This document shows positions 26,359 to 33,768 of a stretch of DNA of 64,000 nucleotides, one piece after another. This DNA is from Pseudoalteromonas luteoviolacea (GTDB taxonomy: Bacteria; Pseudomonadota; Gammaproteobacteria; Enterobacterales; Alteromonadaceae). The DNA is taken from the NCBI RefSeq assembly GCF_021654285.1, contig NZ_JAKFZS010000027.1:1-64000 (forward strand), given 5' to 3'. A program made the translations under genes and the position numbers. Below the pieces are notes generated by a model. It searched no databases. It was not told the origin of the DNA and saw nothing but the letters and a program-made list of their open reading frames with translations. Every line of letters begins with the position of its first letter. The stretch's first letter is position 1.

Positions 26359-27123
26359 CTACAGCGCTTTACTGTCCAGCATACGCCTTAAAGTGATCCA
26401 CTGTTGTCCTATCCATTCGTGAGTATAGGCTGTTATTGCCTGTAATACATAACTTGATGCAATAAACTGACGGTAAAAAGGGGCTGAGCCGAACCCATAT
26501 ATTTCGACAGGTGAGGAATGTGTGTCTATACCTTGTGCTGAGAATAGATCTTGTGCTCGAGGCATGTGGCTGGCTGACGTAACAAGAACAACGGTACTGT
26601 CAACAAGCATTGGTGCTAATAGTTTAGCCTCATCAGCCGTGTCATAGGCATTGGGGTTTTGGTGAATACGATGAAAACTAATACCTAGTGCTTGAGCAGT
26701 TTTCGCCATTAATTCACTGCTGGTAGTATTGTTAAAACCGGCACCCGAAACAACCAATTTTGCCTGCGGGTATTTATGTGCAAGCCTTACCCCTTCGACT
26801 AATCGCGCTAATGCGGTACTAGATAGCTGTTGATTTGCAGTGAGTTTAGAATTTGGATGAAGTCCGCTACCAAGAACAACAACGGCATCCACGTTTTTAT
26901 GTTGTTGTGGAGCAAACAAAGAGATTGACTGTTCTTTTGGCGTTATTATGAAATCCGCAACATATGGTGTACTTATAAGCCACAGCGTAACGACCGAGCT
27001 AAAACACAGCACATAACTCTTTTTATTTGTTTTGGATACGATTAACAGTAAAAAGAAGATAAAGATCAGTGAAGCCGGTAGCGGCATGAGCAAGCTACCG
27101 ATGATTTTTTTTAGTTCAAACAT
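26359..27123 (-). CDS. elyC: ElyC/SanA/YdcF-family membrane protein (envelope biogenesis factor)
   Basis: A 254-residue protein: two N-terminal membrane helices (about 8-30 and 35-55) and a DUF218 domain with VVVLGSGL (about residue 80), ARLVEGVRLAHKYPQAKLVVSGAG and VLVTSASHMPRAQ. The arrangement matches E. coli ElyC, needed for peptidoglycan and lipid-carrier homeostasis at low temperature. Gene-level assignment is by similarity of order and motifs. The presumptive ribosome-binding AGAG lies inside the 3' arm of a perfect 12-bp hairpin that ends three bases before the ATG. It lies 48 bases downstream of metR, on the same strand. Confidence 0.8.
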   Translation of the reverse strand: MFELKKIIGSLLMPLPASLIFIFFLLLIVSKTNKKSYVLCFSSVVTLWLISTPYVADFIITPKEQSISLFAPQQHKNVDAVVVLGSGLHPNSKLTANQQLSSTALARLVEGVRLAHKYPQAKLVVSGAGFNNTTSSELMAKTAQALGISFHRIHQNPNAYDTADEAKLLAPMLVDSTVVLVTSASHMPRAQDLFSAQGIDTHSSPVEIYGFGSAPFYRQFIASSYVLQAITAYTHEWIGQQWITLRRMLDSKAL

Positions 27124-27126
27124 AAT

Positions 27127-27153
27127 TAGCTCTAACTGTCCCAGTTAGAGCTA
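27127..27153 (-). promoter_or_regulatory. 12-bp hairpin overlapping the elyC ribosome-binding site
   Basis: TAGCTCTAACTG and CAGTTAGAGCTA form a perfect 12-bp stem with a three-base loop, directly upstream of the elyC ATG. On the minus strand the 3' arm contains the TTAGAG that would serve as ribosome site. No T-run follows, so a plain terminator is less likely. Confidence 0.55.
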
Positions 27154-27171
27154 GTTTAACCTGTCTACCAA

Positions 27172-28062
27172 TTATCGGCTAATAGATTGCTTGCACGTAT
27201 TTAAAAAGTGTCGATAAACAGGGTTGTCTTTCATACTCTTTTTCATCGCAAGATACATGGGACGACTCAAACCGAGCGCACCCAATGGGATTGATTTAAT
27301 TAGTCCCTGACTTTCGTAAGGCGTTACGAGCCAATCGGGGAGCGCTGCGACACCCATACCAGCACTAACAAGTTGAAAAATTAATAAGCCTTGGTCGACT
27401 GATTTAAGCGTGCCATCAAAACGCGCATTTTGTATGAAGTGCTTAAAGATATCTTGACGCTCTTTAGGGATCGGGTAGGAAATGATTGTTTCATCTTTAA
27501 GATCTAGTGCAGTGACATACGCTTTTTTTGCCAGTTCATGATCTGGTGCCACAATGAGTTTGAGTTTAAAGTCAAAAACGTGGGCATATTCAAGTTGATC
27601 AGGCTCTCGAATATCCGACGTAAGGACAATATCTAACTCATCATTGAGTAGCTCGGGTATTGCGTCATAGCTAAACCCTTGCTCGTAATCGACGCGAATG
27701 TCTGGCCAAAAGTTATTGAACTCTTTAATTGTTGGTAATAACCAGTGAAAGCAAGCGTGGCACTCAACACTGAGTTTTAATTGAGAGATTGGTTGGTTCA
27801 AACTCTCTTTCAATCTGCATTTAGTCGCTTCTACTTTGGGTAACACTTCACCGGCAAGCTCTAGTAACAGCATGCCTTGTGGTGTGAACCTCACTGGTTG
27901 GGTTTTTCTTTCAAATAACTGGCAATCTAACTTATTTTCTAGGTCTTTAATTTGATGAGACAAAGCAGACTGAGTTAAAAATAACTCACGTGCAGTGTTC
28001 ACCAGTGATCCAGTATCTTTCAGGGTAGCAATGGTTTTTAAGTGCTTAATGTCTATCATCAT
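27172..28062 (-). CDS. metR: LysR-family methionine regulator MetR
   Basis: A 296-residue LysR protein closely following E. coli MetR: MIDIKHLKTIATLKDTGSL start, HTH (FLTQSALSHQIKDLE), RFTPQG wing, and effector-domain signatures VECHACFHWLLP, LDIVLTSDI, IVAPDHELA and SYPIPKERQD. MetR activates met genes in response to homocysteine. In E. coli metE is divergent from metR; here no metE is present. The promoter is overlapped by MetJ boxes (28133-28148), consistent with repression by MetJ with S-adenosylmethionine. ATG 28062 or the next ATG (28059) could be the start. Confidence 0.92.
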   Translation of the reverse strand: MMIDIKHLKTIATLKDTGSLVNTARELFLTQSALSHQIKDLENKLDCQLFERKTQPVRFTPQGMLLLELAGEVLPKVEATKCRLKESLNQPISQLKLSVECHACFHWLLPTIKEFNNFWPDIRVDYEQGFSYDAIPELLNDELDIVLTSDIREPDQLEYAHVFDFKLKLIVAPDHELAKKAYVTALDLKDETIISYPIPKERQDIFKHFIQNARFDGTLKSVDQGLLIFQLVSAGMGVAALPDWLVTPYESQGLIKSIPLGALGLSRPMYLAMKKSMKDNPVYRHFLNTCKQSISR

Positions 28063-28106
28063 TAATAAATCTCATTCTAAACGTGAGTAAAACTCAGATT
28101 ACATCC

Positions 28107-28135
28107 ATATTACGCTGTACTATCCGGGTATTCAA
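28107..28135 (-). promoter_or_regulatory. metR promoter
   Basis: On the minus strand TTGAAT (28130-28135) and TAATAT (28107-28112) are 17 bases apart, 45 bases upstream of the metR start. The -35 element is overlapped by the MetJ boxes. Confidence 0.7.
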
Positions 28136-28148
28136 CGTCTAGACGTCT
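28133..28148. promoter_or_regulatory. MetJ operator at metR (two met boxes)
   Basis: Two adjacent 8-mers, CAACGTCT (6/8) and AGACGTCT (8/8 to the met box AGACGTCT), cover the -35 region of the metR promoter. MetJ dimers bind such tandem boxes cooperatively. Confidence 0.8.
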
Positions 28149-28318
28149 ACAATTCCATCAGCGATTGTTCAAAATTTCACTAAATCACTATAACACTATT
28201 TTTGACAGCGTTGTCATTATTTATTTAACTTTTTTTAAAAAAAATACAAATTAATTTTGCTCATGTTGAATTTTAGAGTCGAACAGTTGAGAAAATTCGA
28301 CTTTAACACTGTTTTTTT

Positions 28319-28342
28319 AGATTTCTAGATGTCTAGATGTAG
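28319..28342. promoter_or_regulatory. Second MetJ operator (three met boxes)
   Basis: Three adjacent 8-mers match the met box AGACGTCT: AGATTTCT (6/8), AGATGTCT (7/8) and AGATGTAG (5/8). They end immediately before a possible plus-strand -35 element (28343). They are 171 bases from the first operator and face a region with no protein gene. Confidence 0.75.
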
Positions 28343-28371
28343 TTGTTTGTTATGGTCATTATTCATAAATT
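28343..28371 (+). promoter_or_regulatory. Candidate promoter next to the second MetJ operator
   Basis: TTGTTT (28343-28348) and TAAATT (28366-28371) are 17 bases apart. Each matches the consensus at four positions, so the call rests on spacing and on the adjoining MetJ boxes. Confidence 0.35.
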
Positions 28372-28377
28372 AGGTTT

Positions 28378-28682
28378 TCTTTGCACTGGTAAGAAACGCG
28401 AATTTAAAGTTGTTATCGAGATGTTGCTGGTCTGGCGACATATCTCAGCAGGCGATATTAGCCTGAAAACGTGAGACTCGAGTGCATAATTGTGTCTTAC
28501 AATCTAAGCAAGGTATTAGCTATTGTTTTGTCGGGCGAGTATGAGTTTACCCAGAAATATAAACGGGTGGGCTTAACCACAAGCAGGTCTGTACAATATG
28601 GTTAAAGTAGCAAAAGAATGACGAGCACAATAGAAGTAGTGGTGTTCTACCCAAACAAGCAGCTAAAGCTGCTTGTTTGGGT
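28378..28682 (+). ncRNA. Candidate MetJ-controlled small RNA
   Basis: This roughly 300-base stretch is framed by tandem met boxes and a candidate promoter on the left and a strong plus-strand terminator on the right. It has no convincing protein gene (only frames of 11-17 codons). It could be a small regulatory RNA, a leader left by a lost metE-like gene, or simply the 3' terminator region of the opposite gene. It does not resemble the SAM or cobalamin riboswitches I know. Confidence 0.35.
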
Positions 28683-28687
28683 TTTCT
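28649..28687 (+). terminator. Strong terminator, T-run on plus strand
   Basis: ACCCAAACAAGCAGCT (28649-28664) pairs perfectly with its complement at 28667-28682 (16 bp), followed by TTTCTT on the plus strand. It also lies just past the stop of the minus-strand gene at 28693, but on that strand no T-run follows. Confidence 0.85.
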
Positions 28688-28692
28688 TACCT

Positions 28693-31089
28693 TTATTTAT
28701 CAACAGTTTGGGGTTGTTGAGCTTGCAGAAAAGCCATTGCTTTATCACCTGGCATAGGTTTAGATACTAAATAGCCTTGCCCTAATTGGCATCCTTTTCG
28801 TTTTAGTCTTGCCCATTGCTTTGGTGTTTCGATTCCCTCAGCAACGACTTGCAACTGTAGTGATTTAGCCAGCGATAAAATAGCATCAATTAGTGGACTG
28901 TCTTTTGTACACAGCTGCTCTACAAAGCTTTTATCTATTTTTAAAACATGAATAGGTAGCTGATGTAGATAGCCTAATGCAGAATACCCAGTACCAAAGT
29001 CATCTAAATAGAGTTGAACTCCTAACGGGGTGATCCCGTTAATTATCTTTGTCGCTAGGCTAAGGTTTTCAATTAATCCGGATTCAGTGATCTCTAAACA
29101 TAAGCTGCCCTTTCTTAAATCATATTGTGTATACAGCTGTTCGATCAGTTCGATAAACTCTAGGCTCGCGAAATGTCTAGATGAGACATTAACGGTAATT
29201 TTTACCTCCTGCATGCCTTGCTCTCTCCACGATGATAGCTGTTTGGCTGCGAGGGTCAAAATATGCCGATCTAGCTCTATAATTTGGCCAGTACTTTCTG
29301 CGATAGGGATAAACTTATCCGGTGCAACTAACCCATTTTTTGGGTGATGCCACCTTACAAGAGACTCAAAGCTTACGACACGAGGTTGATTGAGTGTAAA
29401 AATAGGTTGGAAAAAAAGCTCAAATTCATTGTTAGAGATCCCATGCTGTAAATCATTTTCTATATCGGCTTGATGCTTTAACTTACTACGCATGGCATTA
29501 TTAAAGTAGCGGATCTGGCTGCGGCCGGCTGATTTTGCTTCATACATGGCCGCATCGGCTTGTTGTAGCAATGTGATAGCGTTGTCTGAATCATGTTCGG
29601 TGAACGCTACACCAATACTGCTTGATGCCTGCAAAACATGAGTATCTATGACAAACGGATTGGCAATCGCTTGTGTCAGGCGCTGTAAAGCTTTAGTTAC
29701 CTGATCCTCATCCTGGATATTTTCCATGAAGATGGCAAATTCATCCCCTCCTAATCTCGCAAAGGTATCCGTCTTACGAATGCATGTTTGCAAAGCATTG
29801 ACAATTGCAATCAAAAAGCGGTCGCCTACATCATGGCCTAGGGAGTCATTGATACTTTTAAATCTATCTAAGTCTAGATATATAAGGCAGTGAATATTGG
29901 ATTGTGACTGTCGTCCAAGTGATAAAATGGCATGTTTCATCCTCTCTATTAACAGGTAACGGTTGGCAAGCCCTGTTAGCTCATCATGTAATGCTCTGTG
30001 CTCCAGGGCTTGTTTCGCTAGGCGGCGATCAATAGCCATGCTGATCTGCCGACTTATATAAGTCAAAATGGTGTAATGCTGGCGGTTAAAAGTCTCTTGC
30101 TGTTTATAGCTTTGCAATACGATTACACCTTGGTATTGATCGTTAACAACAAAGGGCACCCCAAGCCAAGCCTCAGGGCAGCGGCCAATCATTTCAAAAT
30201 GGCCTTGTTGAATGTGATCTTGAAACTGCAGTTGATCGCAAAGCAATGCTGATTGTGTCCTTATTACGTAGTAAGAAGCCGTGTGCTTAAGCTGAGATTT
30301 CGACACTTTTTGTTGGGCTAGGCATTTATTACCATCTTCAATCAAGTACTCAATCTCAAGCATATCTTGTTTTGTATCATAAATTCCTATAAAGCAATTA
30401 CTTGCAGGAAGAACTGTGTTTATGATTTTGTATAACTCATCATAAAATGTATCTAGCTCTTGAGAGTGGTAAGTAATATTAGCAATTTTTAAAATACATT
30501 TTTCAATGAGCTGTGCTTCATTAAGTTGAGACACAGTTGCAGTTAAATGATCAACAGTTCGCACTTGATGTATTTTGGCGCTTAATAAATGGGCTACGGT
30601 AGATAAAATTTGTAAATGGCTGGAAGTAAAATAGTCTTGCTCAGGATGTTCACAGTCTATTACACCTATTAAGTGCTCCTTGTAAATTAAAGGGACACAT
30701 AACTCAGATAAAGCTGGGCGTGAGTCCGCAATATATAAGGGCTCTGTAGAGAGATCGCCTGATATGAAAGGTCTTTTAGTTCGGGCGACGTGCCCGGTTA
30801 TGCCAGCTTCAATAGGCATGGTTTTTTGTGCTACTTCATAGCGTTCACTTTGCTGGGCAATGCCCATACTGGCAACGACTTCTAAATAGGTATTGTCTTC
30901 ATCTGTGAGATAAATTACACAGTCGACAAAACCAAGCCGTTTAACTACCTGTGAAGTGACGTATTCAAAGAGTTCTTCTAAGTGCGTTATTTGTAATAAA
31001 GAGGATGAAAACTGATTGATAATGCTCAACTGTTCTGTTTTTGATTCTAGTTTTTTTTCTGACAGCATAGGCAATACTCGGTTGGACAT
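28693..31089 (-). CDS. GAF-GAF-GGDEF-EAL c-di-GMP signalling protein
   Basis: A 798-residue soluble protein: two GAF sensor domains (about 20-170 and 205-355), a GGDEF domain with an intact RLGGDEFAIFM motif (about residue 445), and an EAL domain (about 530-790). The EAL box reads ESLVRW, but DDFGTGYSALGYL, KIDKSFV and AEGIET are all intact, so phosphodiesterase activity is likely. It may make and degrade c-di-GMP depending on what the GAF domains bind. The ATG at 31089 is used; a second ATG seven codons on is possible. It ends 11 bases from the hairpin at 28649-28682. Confidence 0.92.
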   Translation of the reverse strand: MSNRVLPMLSEKKLESKTEQLSIINQFSSSLLQITHLEELFEYVTSQVVKRLGFVDCVIYLTDEDNTYLEVVASMGIAQQSERYEVAQKTMPIEAGITGHVARTKRPFISGDLSTEPLYIADSRPALSELCVPLIYKEHLIGVIDCEHPEQDYFTSSHLQILSTVAHLLSAKIHQVRTVDHLTATVSQLNEAQLIEKCILKIANITYHSQELDTFYDELYKIINTVLPASNCFIGIYDTKQDMLEIEYLIEDGNKCLAQQKVSKSQLKHTASYYVIRTQSALLCDQLQFQDHIQQGHFEMIGRCPEAWLGVPFVVNDQYQGVIVLQSYKQQETFNRQHYTILTYISRQISMAIDRRLAKQALEHRALHDELTGLANRYLLIERMKHAILSLGRQSQSNIHCLIYLDLDRFKSINDSLGHDVGDRFLIAIVNALQTCIRKTDTFARLGGDEFAIFMENIQDEDQVTKALQRLTQAIANPFVIDTHVLQASSSIGVAFTEHDSDNAITLLQQADAAMYEAKSAGRSQIRYFNNAMRSKLKHQADIENDLQHGISNNEFELFFQPIFTLNQPRVVSFESLVRWHHPKNGLVAPDKFIPIAESTGQIIELDRHILTLAAKQLSSWREQGMQEVKITVNVSSRHFASLEFIELIEQLYTQYDLRKGSLCLEITESGLIENLSLATKIINGITPLGVQLYLDDFGTGYSALGYLHQLPIHVLKIDKSFVEQLCTKDSPLIDAILSLAKSLQLQVVAEGIETPKQWARLKRKGCQLGQGYLVSKPMPGDKAMAFLQAQQPQTVDK

Positions 31090-31225
31090 TGATCGTACGT
31101 TATCTTACATATCAATGTAATCACAAATTATGTTGTAAAAAAGTAGATGTCGCACTGTAAAAAAAAAAGCACAACATGTCCATTAATTAGGTACTTGTGT
31201 ATAGGTTTAAAAAGAATTTAGTCTA

Positions 31226-31241
31226 AAGCAAAGGTTTGCTG
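31226..31241. promoter_or_regulatory. PurR-like operator upstream of pyrC
   Basis: AGCAAA and TTTGCT form a 6-bp inverted repeat around a central GG inside a 16-mer that matches nine of the eleven fixed positions of the PurR box (ANGCAANCGNTTNCNT). pyrC is a PurR target in E. coli. The box overlaps a candidate -35 (TTGCTG 31236-31241) paired with TTTAAT (31259-31264) at 17 bases. The central CG of true PurR boxes is missing. Confidence 0.35.
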
Positions 31242-31375
31242 TTAATTACTGGGTTGAATTTAATAAATTGTGGCGCTGAAAATAGCTGACTCTATCACTG
31301 ATAATATGCGTGAATTGCTTTACTAAAGGCATGACAGCGCCTATGATCGGGCAAATTCAGCAGTGGAAATTAGCA

Positions 31376-32416
31376 ATGACAAGTAATCAGACCCTAACCA
31401 TTACTCGCCCAGACGATTGGCACGTGCATTTAAGAGACGGTGAAGTGCTTAAAGACACCGTTCGCGATATCAGCCGATATATGAGGCGCGCGATTATAAT
31501 GCCTAATCTTGTACCTCCTGCGACTTGTACAGATGCTGCGCTCGCATACAGAGATCGTATTATGGCAGCAGGACCTAAAGCCGGTTTTGAGCCTTTAATG
31601 GTTTTGTATTTGACTGACAAAACAACACCAGATGAAATTCGTAAAGCAAAAGCAAGTGGACATATTTTTGCTGCAAAACTTTACCCTGCAGGCGCAACAA
31701 CTAACTCTGATTCAGGTGTAACGGATATTGAAAACGTTTTTCCTGCACTTGAAGCAATGCAAGAAGTGGGTATGTTGTTATTGATCCATGGGGAAGTCAC
31801 AGACTCATCAATTGATATTTTTGATAGGGAAAAAGTATTTATTGAAACCAAATTGGCAAAAATTGTTGATGCGTTTCCGAGTTTAAAAATTGTACTGGAA
31901 CATATTACGACTAAAGATGCTGTTGAGTTTGTGCAATCTGCACCAGACAATGTAGCGGCGACGATTACGGCACACCACCTTTTATATAATCGTAATCACA
32001 TGCTTGCTGGTGGAATTCGACCACATTATTACTGTCTACCAATTTTGAAGAGAAATATTCATCAACAAGCATTAATTGATGCTGCAACCAGTGGTAGCAA
32101 AAAGTTTTTCTTAGGCACAGACTCTGCTCCTCATGCTAAAGATAAAAAAGAAGCTGCGTGTGGGTGTGCTGGGGCATATACTGCGCATGCCGCTATTGAG
32201 TTATATGCTGAAGCATTTGAAGAAGCAGATGCTTTGGATAAGCTAGAAGGTTTTGCTAGTTTATTTGGGCCTGATTTTTATGGCTTAGAGCGCAATAAAG
32301 ATACGATTACTTTAGAGAAAAAACCGTGGCAGGTGCCAGAGTCATACCCACTTGGAGATACTCATGTTGTGCCAATTAAGGCTGGTGGCACGATAGATTG
32401 GCGAGTCGCAGAATAA
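31376..32416 (+). CDS. pyrC: Dihydroorotase (class II)
   Basis: A 346-residue zinc enzyme that closes carbamoyl-aspartate to dihydroorotate in pyrimidine synthesis. Metal ligands are visible: HVHLRD (His16, His18), the carboxylated lysine in AAKLYPAGATTNS, LIHGEV, EHITTKDA, and the catalytic aspartate in GTDSAPH. The substrate loop NRNHMLAGGIRPH and ILKRNIHQQAL match E. coli PyrC closely. The start at 31376 is chosen because it aligns with the E. coli N-terminus; the longer frame from 31310 adds 22 non-conserved residues. A strong terminator follows. Confidence 0.96.
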   Translation: MTSNQTLTITRPDDWHVHLRDGEVLKDTVRDISRYMRRAIIMPNLVPPATCTDAALAYRDRIMAAGPKAGFEPLMVLYLTDKTTPDEIRKAKASGHIFAAKLYPAGATTNSDSGVTDIENVFPALEAMQEVGMLLLIHGEVTDSSIDIFDREKVFIETKLAKIVDAFPSLKIVLEHITTKDAVEFVQSAPDNVAATITAHHLLYNRNHMLAGGIRPHYYCLPILKRNIHQQALIDAATSGSKKFFLGTDSAPHAKDKKEAACGCAGAYTAHAAIELYAEAFEEADALDKLEGFASLFGPDFYGLERNKDTITLEKKPWQVPESYPLGDTHVVPIKAGGTIDWRVAE

Positions 32417-32447
32417 CGATGAGTTAATCACTTTATAAACTTTTAGA

Positions 32448-32469
32448 GGCTGCAATTGCAGCCTTTTTT
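32448..32469 (+). terminator. Rho-independent terminator after pyrC
   Basis: The 16-base palindrome GGCTGCAATTGCAGCC (stem 6, loop 4) is followed by six T, 31 bases after the stop codon. Confidence 0.9.
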
Positions 32470-33112
32470 GTATTGTAAAAACTCTGCAAGTTGAATGATG
32501 CTACATATCAGTGTTTGAAAATGCTGAGAGAAGTAATTTATGCATGTAAATAAAATACATGATTTGATTTACTGCTCACGAATATCTACCAATTCATCAT
32601 CCCTTTCAGTCGCTAAAAAAAGATATAAGGTTGCGGGATGCTACTCATATTTGAACATTTGATGCTATTTTTATGAGCTGGCTGCCAAGGGCGGAATTGC
32701 ACTTAAATTGACACTAAATCCAATCACGTCAGGTCACTTTTTATATCAAATGGCTGTGTATCTGATATTTTTGACTTGAAAACGTATTAAAAAGTGGTCT
32801 GATAACTTTTGAATTTTAACTATCGTCTGCTTAAGAAAGTTGAAATTTTTATTAGGGTAATACCTGCTTTTAACTTAGCTGATTTAAATTAATTCTTTTT
32901 AAACATACACTTATTTCTTTTTTGCGTTCATCTAAATGAAAAAAATTAATGCTGATATTGCATGAAGTTAAAATGTACCTTTTTTAAATAAAACATATTC
33001 TTATTAAATAATGACTATTAATTTGAAATTATATAAATATAATATACTCTCAGTATTAGAGCTTTTTAATACTTCAATAAAATTGTAATCAACACTTTAT
33101 GAGAGAAATCTA
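32470..33112. other. AT-rich 640-bp region upstream of the H-NS gene
   Basis: No gene was found. The sequence is markedly AT-rich, with runs of A and T and several TATA-like elements, the best -10-like one being TATACT at 33043-33048. A long AT-rich leader is typical of autoregulated H-NS-type genes. Confidence 0.4.
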
Positions 33113-33418
33113 ATGCGTGAAATAAAATCTTTTATTAAAAATGCTAGTTTCAGTGATCTGACTAAAGCACATGAACTACTTCAAGAAGCAATTGCTCAAC
33201 AACAAGAGCAAGCACAAGCGAAAGAAGAAGTACTAGCTTTACTAAAAGAAAAGGGATTAACGCTAGATGACTTAGTTGGTTCTGGTGCTATGGACAAGCG
33301 CAGCAAAGTCAGTCCGAAATATCGAATCGAAATCGATGGTAAAGTACATGAGTGGACCGGGCGCGGTAAAACACCTAAAGCGTTCGCAAACGTAAATTTA
33401 GATGATTATAAGATATAA
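33113..33418 (+). CDS. Short H-NS-family nucleoid protein
   Basis: A 101-residue protein. The N-terminal half is a coiled-coil dimerisation segment (FSDLTKAHELLQEAIAQQQEQ and onward). The C-terminal part is the H-NS DNA-binding domain, with KYRIEIDGKVHEWTGRGKTPKAF containing the minor-groove-binding hook seen as GRGKTP (RGR-like). It is shorter than E. coli H-NS (137), close to the compact forms found in other proteobacteria. It stands alone in AT-rich DNA and presumably silences AT-rich genes, including its own. Confidence 0.92.
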   Translation: MREIKSFIKNASFSDLTKAHELLQEAIAQQQEQAQAKEEVLALLKEKGLTLDDLVGSGAMDKRSKVSPKYRIEIDGKVHEWTGRGKTPKAFANVNLDDYKI

Positions 33419-33768
33419 TTATAAAATATTTTAAATCAATTTCTAAATTGAAAAGGACTATTCCTTTAGGTGGGTGAGGCATTTAATGTGCCTCACCTAC
33501 TTTCAACATCACCGGGCCTCATTTGAAATCAATCGTATCTAACCTTTACTCTTTTAGTTTTTTATCTTTATTTTAAATTTTTATTTTTATTTTTTACTTT
33601 AAAGTAATTACCTATATTAATTACAAGTATATTGGCTGTACCTATAATGGTTATTTTAAATTTTGGTTTTTTAAGTGTATATATATGCCTGTGATGTTAT
33701 GTCATGGCTCGTCTAATGTAATTGGTGATATACTTTTAACTATGATGACAGGTGACTAGAGGTGCGTT
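33419..33768. other. AT-rich spacer between H-NS gene and radD
   Basis: It contains a hairpin (GGTGAGGCA at 33473-33481 with TGCCTCACC at 33489-33497), probably the H-NS gene terminator, and a five-codon open frame (33742-33759) directly before radD. Nothing else was recognised. Confidence 0.45.
33473..33497 (+). terminator. Probable terminator after the H-NS gene
   Basis: A perfect 9-bp stem with a seven-base loop, followed by TACTTTC; the T-run is poor. Confidence 0.5.

Noticed and set aside
28420..28590. Leader peptides of 17 and 11 codons in the orphan MetJ transcript
   Set aside because: Weak ribosome sites and no codon pattern (no Met run) that would suggest attenuation.
28378..28682. 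Riboswitch (SAM or cobalamin type) near metR
   Set aside because: The conserved core sequences of those classes were not recognised; MetJ boxes explain methionine control better.
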